From positions 55,610,838 through 55,674,837 of the forward strand of contig CP154954.1 in NCBI GenBank assembly GCA_039621445.1: 64,000 nucleotides of DNA. Direction: 5' to 3'. The DNA is from Euglena gracilis (Eukaryota > Euglenida > Euglenophyceae > Euglenales). The position numbers and the translations under genes are program-made. Position 1 is the stretch's first letter. Every line of letters starts with the position of its first letter. This document shows positions 31,401 to 44,600 of this stretch, one piece after another. The notes beneath the pieces were generated by a model that saw only the letters and a program-made list of their open reading frames with translations, was not told where the DNA came from and searched no databases.

Positions 31401-34400
31401 GGAGACCTGCCAATTAAAGATATAGTGTGTGTGAGTGTGTGGGTGTATGTTCGTGTGGGTGTGTGTTTGAATGCGTGAGCGACTGCAGCCGCTGTTAATA
31501 GAACGAAATGTGCATGTGTCAAACGGTACGTTGTGTGACACAACTTTATGAAATGCGTACCAATTTGTGCATTTGTGCACACCGACCACCTGTGTAATCA
31601 TGTAAATGACTGGTTGCACATTCGCGCACATTCGACCACTTGTAGGAGACGGCGGGTCATCGTGCGTCTCGGTACCGCTCAACTGCTCCGGAGCAAGGTA
31701 CCACAACGTCTTATGTTGGGCAAGCCCTACCCACTGCACCCCACACCCGTGTTGCCTTTTTCTCTTAGCCATGGTTTCCGCGAGAGTTTTCTTTGCTTCT
31801 GTAAGTGGTCGATGTGCGCATTTGCTACCAACAACTCAAAAAATAAATATATGTGTGCAAATATATGCACGCAAATATATGTGCGCAAATGCACAAATGG
31901 TCCGCAAATACGCACACTGACAATGCCTGATTCATCTGAAAATTAGAAATATGCTGCAAAATTTATAATACCAAATGAAACATGACAGCTGCAGGTTTGA
32001 CAGGGGCAAGTTTTTGGAATGGGTATTGTATCCAATGTGCGAAGAAGAACGGTGGCTTAGAATTGTACCTTTGTTATTACCTTTTTCCAGAGGGTTTTAC
32101 CAGTTGGTGTGCGCACTTCTGCACACCGACCATTGTGGGTGCAAAACCTTTGCAATTATTGCGTGGTGAAGAAATTCTGGTTTTAGGTAATGCGAAATGT
32201 TCAGTGGAATATGCTTCATGACGAGAGATACATTGTCTCTGCTCCATGTTATCCCTCATCTCCAACCCGTGCACCGATCGTTTTCGCAGGAGGAATTGAT
32301 GAGGTAACTCCCCCAGACTGTTAGTCCCATGGGGCTATTATTTGGACACTCGGTTAAAATCTCAAAGGAGGGGCTATTATCTGGATTTTTTGTGTCAGAA
32401 AACGAGACCCTTGCAGAAATGCCCTCAAAATGCCCATTTCACCCAAAAATGATCCATTCAAATGACCCCCTGTCAAGATGACTGGTTTTTGTGTGCCAAA
32501 GAAATTGGTTCAGAAAAATTGGCATTATTTTGTGTCCTGACAGGTGGCAAAAAAAAGTCACGACGTTCCAGCTCAGGGCATCCGGGGGGGGGGGCTGTAA
32601 ATCGGATTTTTGTGTAAAATCCCTGGAGGGGGGCTTTCACTTGGGGGGGGGGGGGGGCGTTTATTTGTGGGGGGATATTGTTCGGGGGGGGTTAGCCCTC
32701 TGTGACTGTTCGACACATTTCTTCAAAAATAACGACTTCCAGCATTTCAACATCGCGCATGTGAAATCTTCCTGTAACCGAATCGTTCTTCCGTTCTGCA
32801 CTCTTCACTCTTCACTCTTCATTCAAGTTTCACTCATTTGAATGAAACTTGAAATGCATGTGAAGAATAAAGACAGTTTTTCCACGATGCTGTCTCGTTT
32901 TTTTCCCCTCAAAAAACATGCAATACACCATTTTTTGTGCATAATATCCAGGCGTTAAATCCCAATACTTTCACGCAACACAACCATCTGTAAAAAAAAA
33001 AGACATATTTGACAACAGAGCTTTTTGGCCACATTTATGATGTTGCTATTCACGGTGTTGCACACAAAAAAAAAAACACAGCAGATCCTGCCGAAATACC
33101 GGGAGTGACAGGGCCAAAATAAAAATTCACTTGGTTCTCGTCAAGTCGTGCTCCCTCTCACTCAAAGCTCTTGTTACGCCGGGACCAAAATCCAAATTTT
33201 TGACACGTCTGCCACCTAAATGTGTGCAAACACCCCTTTCACCTCCGATTGCATCCCCGTATCCCTGTGAAACACCAATAAATGCATCCACAAAAAGAAA
33301 CCAGCACAACACAGTGGCACCCGAGAAGCCTGGGCCCATGTTTGCTCGTCCATCTCAAGTGCCCGGGCGGAGAGTCCCTTGGCAAGCCGGCGGTAGGATG
33401 TCCTTCGTCTGGAGTAGCTCTCGCACAGGCTATTGCAGAATGGCGGCAAGATACATCGCCACTGCGGTGAAACGACAGAAAATAATGTGACCTGAATAAA
33501 TAACGTGAAGCCAATGGGCTGTCACATTTTTATAAATGGCAAATTCATCTTTGAAGGAGTCTGTGGCCATGATAAACCTTTGCATGTGTGTTGCCAAACA
33601 CCAAACACCAAATATCTGAGAAAACAATCAGTAATTCGGGGTGTCAGGAAAACGTGAGCAACCGCCTGCTCCATCGCCAGGGTGGTGGCGTGCAGCGGTG
33701 CGCCATTGGCGTTCAGCGACACATTCCAGTGGAGCGCCACGCTGTCGTATGTCACTTTGTCAATGGTCGTCCCCAGGCCAGAAAGGAAGCGACGACGTTC
33801 CACGGATGATGAGGGGACTTGGAATATGAGCAGAATATTTGGTCATATGGGAGACGCCAGTTTGAAACAATGCGAATCTTGCAACTGACTAACTACATGC
33901 GATTGCAAGCGCCCTGCTAATTTTTCCTCGGCAGCCAATAATTCGCCGTTCATTCCCAACCACAGCCCCACACTGTTGTGTGAATCTTGCCAAATGGTTG
34001 GGGGGTTAAAAAAGCTGGTTCTTCCAGCAGTCGGGAGTATTTGGTACATTTTTTGGCATAATTATTTGCCAAATGTGCCAAATTTGCAATTTCCAGGGTG
34101 CAGTTGACCAACATTTGACTACAAACCAGCAACAGACAAACACAAATTAACTGTTATCCGGCATAGCCCCCATAAGCAGTTTTAGGGTGTAAGACGAAAA
34201 ATGCCAACAGGGTGGGGTGGGTTAAGGTCCAGGTGGGGGGGGGTCCGGACCCCCCCCCTCCAGTCCAGGGGGTCCTGGGCACTCTCCGGGGTCGGTCCGG
34301 ACCCCCTTGGCATGTGGGGGGGGGCACCCCCACCTAAACCCCGTACGGCCTCCTGATATCGAACCCTGGGCAGGTCCCCAGTGCAACGGGGAGGTTTGCA

Positions 34401-36155
34401 CCTGTCCAATGGATGACGTGCACCTTCCAGGTTCAAACAATCAGTTCAAAGGCTGTTGCCATTCTGGACTGGTCGCCCCGTGGGCCTTCGCCGCCGTCAC
34501 CACGTGGGCAGTCACCAGCGTGGCCATTGTCCCCACCGCCTCCTCGTCCAGGTCGGTCCGGCACGCAAACCTTGCGTAGTCCCATTCCGACGTGTGAATG
34601 GACTGTGGAGTCCACGTCAGAGGGAAAGCTGTTGGACATCCCTTTTGGCAACGCCGAAAAGGTTCGAGGCGCAAAGGTGGAGGCAAGGCAGCAGGTTGGG
34701 GCGCCGGCGTCAGCCCATCCGATGCGGACGAACATATACGTACGCAGGCGGGCCCCCAGTGCACCGTAATCCCAGGGAAGTGTGACACAGAAAAAAATCA
34801 ACTTGACCGCCACAGAGTTAGGCTTCGAAAAAATAACAGCAAGCATGCATTTGCGGTCAGCCAACCTTCTTGACGTCCACAAGCCTCTGGAATTTGTTAC
34901 ACACCCATCCCATCGCTCCAACAGAAACCAGCCGCAGCTGGAACGAAGACATATAAACCAAAAAAAATGTGCCACCACCTCCCATGGCAATGGTGTTTTC
35001 CGCTCCCCAGCCTCCCCAAACAAAACGGGCAACGGCTCACCGAGGCAGCCCCCAGGGAGGGCCCAGGCAGGTCCGGCGGACGCGGTCGCCGGGCCCCGCC
35101 GTGGGGCCGGGGGGCTGGCCGCCCCGGGGCCGGCGCCCCGCGTCGGCGGCCGGGCCCCGCCGCAGTGGGTCGGGGGGCGGGGCCCGGCGCCAACCGGCCG
35201 CCGCCAGCGCGTCGGTGGGCCGCGCTTCCGAAGCCAATGGGGGTGGGAAATTGGGGCGGAAGGTTTGCGGTGCGGGCCAGTGTTTTGGGTGTAGACCCGT
35301 GGAGCTGCTCAATGAAATTTTGATTTTTGGGGGGTACATGCCTTTTAACGTGTTTTAGGCGGAGAAGTTTGGGGGGGTGGGTGGTCTAGGAGTGGTTTGC
35401 CTGAAGGGGAAGGTGGTAATGCCTTTTAAGAGAGAAATGTTTTAGGGCGGAGAAGACGGATTGAGAAACACACATTTTTGTTGGCTTTTTTCAAAGGAAA
35501 AAAAAGCCACTTAAGCACCCAGTCCCCCCCCCCGGGGGACGGTATCCAGCCCATCCCGTTGGTTAGCGCCCCCCGGGGGGGGAGGCGGGGGGTCACTTTC
35601 CACTCTGAAAAAACCAGTCAGTCACTTTACTCCCCCCCCCGGGGGGATCGGCCATTCTTCAAAAGGCAATGAAAATTTGCCAAAAAAAAACTCAAAAAAA
35701 ATTCTGGCGCCTTCGGCGCCAGGCCAGCCAATGGCAGACAGGACAGTGGAAACAAGGAACAGAGACGAGTTCCAATTTCCTGGAGGGGTGCGTGGGTCCA
35801 ATACCTCTCTGGGTATTGGATTATACGTCCCTAAAACAATGAGTAACCCAACTCACTTTACTCTCCCCCCACCACCAAACCACTCCCCACTTCGGGCCAT
35901 ATGACGAAGGGGCTTATCTGGCCGTGAGGCAAGTGGGGCAGCGTTGCTCAGGCAGTTGGCGTCGGTGTGGATTGGGCCGGCGGGGCTGGTCGGGGGCGGA
36001 GCCATTGCCAGCAAGCTTTTTCATGAAGGCTCCCTGAAGGGGGAAGGAGAGGGCGTTGCTGGATGCTGTAGAGGTCGTCAAGACTTGGTGTGTGTGTGCG
36101 CGCGCACATGTGTGCACGTTTGGGTGTGTATGTGTCCATATGCGTGCGTGCGTGC

Positions 36156-36189
<34 letters not shown>

Positions 36190-39100
36190 ATGCGTGTGTG
36201 TGTTTGTGTGTGTCTGGGTGGGTGGGTGGGGGTGTGTGCATGTGCTTATGCAGGGATTGGTGCTCGTCTGTAGTTGTTAGTTATCCATAATTATCCGTAA
36301 TTACCCCAAAGGTGGCCAAAAATGGTAAAAGCAGTTACAAGAAGCCAAAAATGACCAAAATTTTGGGCTTACCGTAGATATCTACCCGTAGCTCACCGTT
36401 ACCGTAGCTATCTGCAGTGTCTGCAATCACCTGTTTTGGGGGATTTTGGGCTTATCCATAGTTATCTGAAGTTATCCAAAGTTATTCACTTCAGGGTAAG
36501 CACCAATCCCTGGTTCATGTGCACATGCAATATGTTCTCACGTGTGGATGTGTTGCATGTCTTATGACGGAGGAGTGGTCCTGCTGCGTGCTGTTCAGAA
36601 AGGGGCAGAGTCAATGTTGAGGAGGAGAGGGTCCGCTCCGTGCACGCTGACGTGTCTTCTGTCTTGGCCCGGTCCAGCAGCCCCTCTGGGGCAGAGCGGC
36701 CCCAGAGGTGGACTTGCTGGCTGCGGTGAAAAAAGCTTCTGGTTGGCCCCCCTTCCTATGGGGTCAAGTGCCGTAAATGGAAACTGCAAAAAAAAAACAC
36801 CCAAAAATGCAAATTCTGCAAGAAGCCAATCTTTTTAACCCAAATTTGCCCTGGGCAGCCCAAATCCGACCCATGTCCCCCACCCACGTTTGCACCCCAA
36901 AGCGAAACGTTTGTCACCATCCAGTCCTGGGCGGCTTCAAAATCAGAAAAGCTTGGCGGGATGGGGGGGGCCGGGGGGGGAGCGGGATCCTGGCTGCTGC
37001 CGCTTGGACTCCCCTGGGGCGTCCACTTCGACTTGAGCTACGCCCTGAGCCCCCAGCAGCTTGCACTGGTTCCCCCACAGCGGAGGTCCAGCCCAGGCTG
37101 GGGCGGTTCGTCCTGCGGGTGGGGGGCCCGGAGCTGGGCGAGCAGCTGGTCCGGGATGAACGGCTGGCGGCGCCGGCAGGGCCAGGGGTGGGCAATGGAG
37201 GTGGTCCGGGGGCCGGCCCGCCCCCCGGCGATGCGATGGAGTGTTGGTGCGCATCCCTCCGCCCACCGAAATGAGACTGAAATGCGAGTTGGTGCAGGTG
37301 GTGGGGCGGACGGTGTCTAACCTTCGGTGTCGAATCTCCCCCAGCAGAAACTGGACCTTGCAGGTGACCAGGGGGCTCCAACAACTGTCCCCGACCCAAA
37401 TGTATCTTCCCCTGTCCAAAATGAGAACCCCAGCACCGAGACAGCAAACACTCAAGGACAAGACCCCCGTCGCCAACAAAATTCCTGCAGAATTACTGAA
37501 AACGCCGATTCTGGACAGGAAAATGATCAATTTTTGAACCTTTGGCTGGATCACATCAAAGGGGTCCAAAAATGATCTTGTTGGCGTGCCAGGGTCGGCC
37601 AAGCAAAATGCGAAAGTTGCCTCATCGTAAAATAAAACCGGATGCTTCCCCAAACTGGTGGTCAGAAACTTTTTGTTTGCTGGTGAACAGAAAAGCCTGC
37701 AACTTTACGCTCTGCGGGTACATGTGCCTCAATGTGAAGAATGAACCCCAAAACACCAGATTGCACATCGAGTTAATCGTCACGTCTGAATTGTTAACAT
37801 AAAACTGTGGTTGTTGCACATTTGTGATAACTTTGCAATTGCAATGTTCAACCGGTAGATCAGCGGCAAAGGAATTCTTCGTGTTTTGAAGCACCATCGA
37901 TCCTATTCTAAAACCACACAGGAAGAGAATGGTGGACCTTTTCTGTGGTGAACAAACATAATGATGTTTCTTGTTGGGAACCAAGGTATGTAAATGATCA
38001 TCCCATCACATTTGAACCTTCTCCTTGTTCCTTCATGACATTCCTTAGAAAAGAAAAAATAATCGGGATAGCGGCAGGGGTGGAGAATGAAATGTTCTTT
38101 GAGCACACTGATTTATAATTGAAAAAATTGATGTCCATTGCATAATTAAAAAAAATATGTCCATTGCGAATTTTTCGCAACAGTGCTCTTAAATTCTTGT
38201 TCGAAATAAGCGTGCCCATTCCGCAATCACGGCGCCGGATCACAAGTTTTTTTAAAAAAAAAATCATAACCCGGGGGGAGGGCCTCCCGGAGGGCAGGGG
38301 TGGATGAGTCCTGGCCGATCACCCGGGGGGGGGGGGGTTACCATTGGGGAATGCTCGAGGTCGAACGTTCGAGCTCGAGCATCCTCGAACGTTTTTAAGC
38401 CCTCCATCAAGATGGGGGGGTTTAAATAGTATTTTCAAGTGCGCCTCGAATGTGTCTCGAGCACGTTGGAGGATGCTTTCGAACATCCTCGAGTGTGTCT
38501 CGAGGATGTTCGAAAGCATCCTCCAACGTGCCTTGAACGCGTCCTAGAACCCAAAACGCAAATAAACGCAAGAAGATGCAAGTTGTATGTAAGATTCTTC
38601 AGGGTTCCCTTAAGATGTGCATTTTTTTGGAAAGGACTTGTAAAAATTTTCGCCTTCGTCAAGCAATTTTTTAGTTCATTCTGCATACATATTTGCAGTT
38701 TGTTGACCAAAAAAATGACAAAAAATTGGCAGAAGCTTTGGTGTCAGGGAAAATCAGGGCCAAAACGAGGAATTTTTCAAAATTTAAATAACTTTCCGGC
38801 GGAAATTAAAACATCGCTGGCAGTGCATGATGTACGCGTGGGCGATTGTACTGCACTTGTGCAATGGAACCACCCTTGCATGATAAAATTTGTTTTCTTT
38901 GAGCAACTAGCGACTCACCAGAAGCAGGGAAAAGACCCTGGGATCCTACTCAACCCCATTATTCACGTTGGCGATGGTGAAGATGACTGAGGGGTTTCAA
39001 CAGTCGGTGCATGGGATATTTACTGGAGCGAACAAAAATCTACCGATCGCACTGTAGAATGTGGGTGACAGGCTGACCCTGGAAATCCCTTTGGCATGGA

Positions 39101-41585
39101 AAAAGTCCCACAGTAGGCGATCAAAATGAGGGGAGGATTCCATAATGTGGCGGTGAATATGGTACAGAAGGACTTTCTCCCCCTCTGACCCGAACCTACC
39201 CAGGGAACAGTCCTCTGCCCTCCGTGCCTGCTGGCCTTTCCCCAAAGGGAACTGTCTCCAACCCCTGTCGTCTTTGCCTGTCGGCGGGCTGACCTCGGTG
39301 AGAAGGTTGATGATGTGGAGGAACGCCAGCTGGATCTTGCTGGGCTGTTTGACGGCCGCCAGCCACGCCACCGCGTCCAGGTCGAAGCACGCAATGGCCT
39401 CCGCGCACTCTCTGCCCATGGATCCACAATTCACGCCCATTTCCCCAAAAGACAAAAAAAGAAAACAGTATTTATATATTTATATAGTATTTATATATTT
39501 AATTTGTATATAATATAAATATAATTTGTATATAATATGAATCATATATAACATATTTATTATTATCTGGCCCTGCCTTCGATGGCCACTCTGACCCTGG
39601 GAGGACTCCACCCACGAGGGGAGGGGGTCCAGGCCCGATCCCCCCCACCCACCCGCTCCGACGCCTGAGGCAAATTCACACGGGTCACACAGTCGAGTGA
39701 ATGCATGCCCCTGGGCCACGTTGGCGTCCGAGAACTGCTTCCGCAGCGCCCGCATGTCAACCACACAGCGCCGCAGGGCGTGGACACACACTGGGGGGGG
39801 GGGGGACGGAATTAGCCAGTGATCGCAACGTGATCGCAAATAATTAAAATAATTGTGTGTCTCAATGTTTTTATAAGCAGGGGTGACAGCGACATTGAGG
39901 GGGCCGGGGCCCCAAAACGACAACTTGGCGACCGCAGAGCAGCAGGACTTAACCAATGACCAGTGCCGTGATCCGCGTCCACCTGGATGGACCATTGATG
40001 CGGGTGCACGGATGTGGTTCTCCTGGACCAAGAGAAACTCCCAAAGAGGAACAGATTGGCGGAATTGCAGGGGGGAAAATGGCAAACCCATCGTAGGGGG
40101 GCTAAGCTGTTGTACTTCTCTGGACGTTCTGTATATTTATCTGGCAGCAAGTTTTCACTTGCCCCCCCAGGGGGGGTGGGCAAGTGAAATTTCCAGGGGG
40201 GTTGGCGAAAAAATTGGGTTGAGGGTGAGGTTCAGGAGTTAGGCCTAATATTAGGCCTTACTTGCAGATCAGTGTCAGGCGTACAACTTTGTTTGTTATT
40301 GGTTGTGATTCGGATTTGGCTTGGAAACAATACTGGATTTGTTCGTTTGAATATTAAGAAACGTCAAATTCTTTCGATAAATCGGAGGTGTGAGGGGGGG
40401 CTGGAGAGGATTGTTGCGACACTTTGAGTCTTGGTGGACTTCCAAAAGTACCAACCAGCTGGAAAGGCGACGGCAAAGAGTCCCCCGACACACGCGCCGA
40501 CGATGATGGGGATCAGCTGGGCGGCACTCAGCCGACGCAGGGGGCAGTCAACCGGAGGGTGGGCACCTGAGTGGCCCCGTTGCAAATGTGGGTCCCGGCC
40601 CAGTAATGGGTGGCCCAGGCAGGAAGGGGAGACTTCCAGGGTGGCAGTCAGCCGGTAAGGGGCAAAAATGCAAACTTCCCCGGGAAGCCTCACAGGGGGG
40701 GGGGGGGAAGACGGCATACACTACCCACTCTCCCTCGGGGGAAAGCAAATGAAAGACTCTTGTTTCCCAGCACATTCAATGCACAATCCACGGGAGAAAT
40801 GAAAAAAACAAAACCCTGCCTTTTTTTGGCGAGAACAGGTCGTCATTGTGAAAAAAATATTTTTGACATCCTTGCCTGTCGAAATGTCAAGAAATGCGGC
40901 CTTGGGCTTTTCAATCTTTGACCTTATTCAAGCCCCGGTCTGGCCCTTGGCTGACACTCAGGCCTAAGGGCCGTCCTTAAAAAGCAGTCCATGGTGGCAG
41001 GCAGCCTCCCCACAATATAATCACCTTGTCAATTAAGCGCACGTGTTGATGGAAATACTTGGCACTGCCAAACCTCACATACCATCGCCCATTGGCGCCC
41101 CGTCGCGGCACCCTGCGTGGCGAACTTGCCTCGGCGGTGCAGGACAGGGAGTGCAGCGCCAGCAACACACCTCTCCCCTCTGACTGGGCCCCGGATGTTT
41201 GGCACGGCTCCGCAGATGGGCCTCGATTTAGGTCGCCACAATTCAATGGTCCGCTTCCTTTGCTCGTCGGGTGAGACGTTTAGCATGAGACCATCAAACA
41301 ATGTGCCTGACATGGTTACATGAATCTAACATGAATTGCATGAACATAACCAAACCCACCCCGCAAGGAGTTGCCCAAGGTTGGCGCTTTCCAGCCAAAA
41401 AAAACAACAAAAAAATGCATTCCCAACAATCTTTCTCAAAAAATTCCCAACAATTTTTTTGCGTGAAACATTATCCGGCCAACATATCAGCATCGAAGTC
41501 ATTAGGGACAACAAAAAAAAACTCACCACCCCAAATATTTCCAGTAACATCGATAACATTGATGGGGCAGCCATTGGAAGGTTCT

Positions 41586-41622
<37 letters not shown>

Positions 41623-44600
41623 GGCGTTATGTACCCTGCATGTTGTGGTCCGAAAATGAGGCACATGTGGAAATGTCACCAACGGGACATATCCAACAAT
41701 GCAACAACACGCTTTATTTGACCTTCTCAGGCATACTGCACAACACCGCCACTTTGAGGAAGCTACTTCCCCACTGTGTCCACTATTCCCTTGACTCAGA
41801 AATCCCCGTGGTTAAAGCTTCAACAATAAATGGTCCACTTGCGCAATTTGGCAGATCAACCATTGGAATGGTTCATTTGCACAATTGCACACACCAACCA
41901 CCAAAAAATATCAGCAATGTTCATGACGACGGTACCATAAGGACACAAGGAAGAGGTCATACCACAAGTTCGTCGCATTTATTTTCCAGCCCACACGTGC
42001 TGACATAGGAGGCTCTTAGCTGGTTTGAAAATGGTCGATGTGTGAAAACACATCGTCGATTTGTGCAAACGCGCACACCAAAATCGTGTTTGCTATTGTG
42101 CGGGTTTCACAGAGTCTTAAAGATCAGTGTGGTGGACAACTTACCACTTACAACTTACCACTTACCACCAAACTCAATTTATGTATATGTGCACATACAT
42201 ATACATAATTGTTCATATTTGCGTAAACATATGGGCTTGTTTGCAACCAGTGTTTCGATATGTGCATTTTGGATGTCGCGTGTGAAGCAAGCAGGCCAGG
42301 GATGGGGCTGCCTCCAAGACAGCAATGTGCTGGAGGGGACATGTGGCTGCAATGTTGGCTGCCATGGTTGACACGGAGGCCTGCCGCAGCGGCGCCAGGT
42401 GCTGCTCCTCGAGGGAGGCTTTGGCAGGCTTCGGCGTCAGGGCGAAGTACTTTCCCCCCCAAATAATACTCCAAAAATAAGACCCCTGATATTTTCAACG
42501 ACGCACCAAAAAAAAGTGGACCCAGGGTCGTCCAATGTTGCGAATGTTTCAGGCAAATACTGTGCAGTCACCTTGCGAAATGGGCAGCGACAGAAATAAC
42601 TAAGACGACGTCGGAGTGGTTGTGGGCACAGCGACTCCGCCCCCACTGTCATGAAGCATTGGAGACAATGAAAAAAATTATATGATTATTTACAAAACCC
42701 TTTTTCGATCATTTAAAATTCTACAGTAACACCTGTTCTGAGGAGGAAAAGCCACTTTAGGGATTCAAGAACAAAAAAAACAATTGGGCGGACCCTAGCA
42801 AAATTGATTCAAATACTGCATGAACTCCAAAAAATCCCCCCCCCCCTATCTAAGCACCAGAAAAGATAGGTAAAACCCAGAGGAGCGATTTTTTGACCAG
42901 GGGAGTAGTGCTTAGACAAGAGGGAAATCCCTGAATGCCAAAAAAAAAAAACTTCGGCGCATCAGGCAAAAAGGAAAAAAAATCTTCCTTTTAATTTGGT
43001 GAACCATTGCTGAAATTACATACAGATTAGGACGAAGAAAAATATCAATATTTCAACAAATCAGCCTGAAAAGTTTCTAAAATTTCGGAATTCTTCAGAA
43101 TTTTATCTTAAAACAGAAAAATAAGCCTCCCTGAGAAGATGACCTTTTACAAAGATGGGTAAAGACTGGGGGATGCTTGGACGCAGGTGGTGCTTAGACG
43201 GGGGGGGGGGGGGGGCAGTGTATTTCCGAACCGCCCAAAACAAAAAACCGATGATTCTCGGGGCAAGGGTTTACAATTCTATTTAAAAAAAAAACAAAGT
43301 CACATTTGCAGGCGTCCAGCAAATGAAACCGGCTTTCGTTGAAGAGATTTGAGTTATTTTTGGGGGCAGATAGTGTGGCCAGCCAGGTCTGGGCATCCGA
43401 GGTGCCGTCCTGGAACAGCCACTTGATGAACTCCTCGACGGGAGGCTCCGACCCATCCTGGCTTGGGGCGAATCATCCAACGGGATGGCCGTCAACGGGA
43501 AGGAGGTGTCAGAAGCGGACGATGGCACGGAGGCGGCACCGTTGAATGAAGCTACAGAGAGAGTTTGACATTGCGCCGGTCAAACGAGCCCCCTGGGGGA
43601 CAAATGTGTGGGTTTTCACTTGTTGTCTTCAATTATTACCTCCTCCCCCCTTTGTCCAATGACCTCTAAATATCGCTACTGACCGGGGGGGGTTGCTATT
43701 TTGGCCAAATATTGCTACTGACTGGGGGGGGGGGGGCATTAGACAAAACCGGGGGCAAAAATTTTCATCCCGCTTCGCCCCAAGGCGAAGAAAAAAGTTT
43801 CCTTTGCCTGACGTGGCCACAATTCTCAGATTCATGATGAAAAAGGGAGAAACGTGCTGCAATTAACAAGGCCCCAACGCATACCGTATGTGCTGGCTGA
43901 CTCAGTGCAAAATCCGCCATGGAAGTTGTACGAAAAGGCTGGAGGTAAGAACACGAACATCTGGAAAAAAAAAGATCACCTGGAGAAAGATCGCTACTGA
44001 CCGGGGGGGGGGGTCGTTGGACAAGGCCGGTCGTTGGACAAGGGGGGGGGAGGTAGTTCTATCATCAGTTTCCTCTCCGGTATTCACCGTCAGGAGTTGT
44101 GAGCGGCATTATGTGTGCACATCGACGAGAGTGCATGGGGGAATAAGGAGGACTGGCCCCGGGGGACCCCCAGACAGCTGGGCGGCTTCACGGCGAGGTA
44201 CACGGTGTCGGCCAGGGGGTAGCAGGCGGGGTTGGAGGACCGCCCCAGGTCGAACGACTTGCGGTCGGGGCCCCGCCGCTGAGCCGCGAACTCGACAGAC
44301 GGGGTGCGTACCACAGGAAATGGGGGCGCCGAAACAGGTATGGAATGGTATGGTTGCAACGTTGTGGACCGTCGGCCGGGTGTCTCTCGTCGAAATGCCA
44401 GGATGCCCAGGCACAGATAGATACCCCTGTTGCAAACACTTGGGTGATACAAAGCAAATCAGTACAAATCCCAGGTGGCAACTTTTCAGCTGGCAGGTGA
44501 TAAACTCACGGGTGGCGAAGACTGGGTGATTCGTGCGAATGGGAGAGGACCCCGGGGGTCGGCCGCGGAGTACACATCCGAAGAGGCGCAGGCCAGGATG

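Noticed and set aside
34433-35032. 199-codon minus-strand open frame
   Set aside because: It overlaps cyclase exon 25 in another frame; only the exon 25 frame gives cyclase motifs. The part [16 protein letters not shown] is kept as a possible exon, not a gene.
40977-41246. Second coding-like frame over copy B exon 18
   Set aside because: Only the other frame connects in phase to both neighbouring exons through their shared bases.
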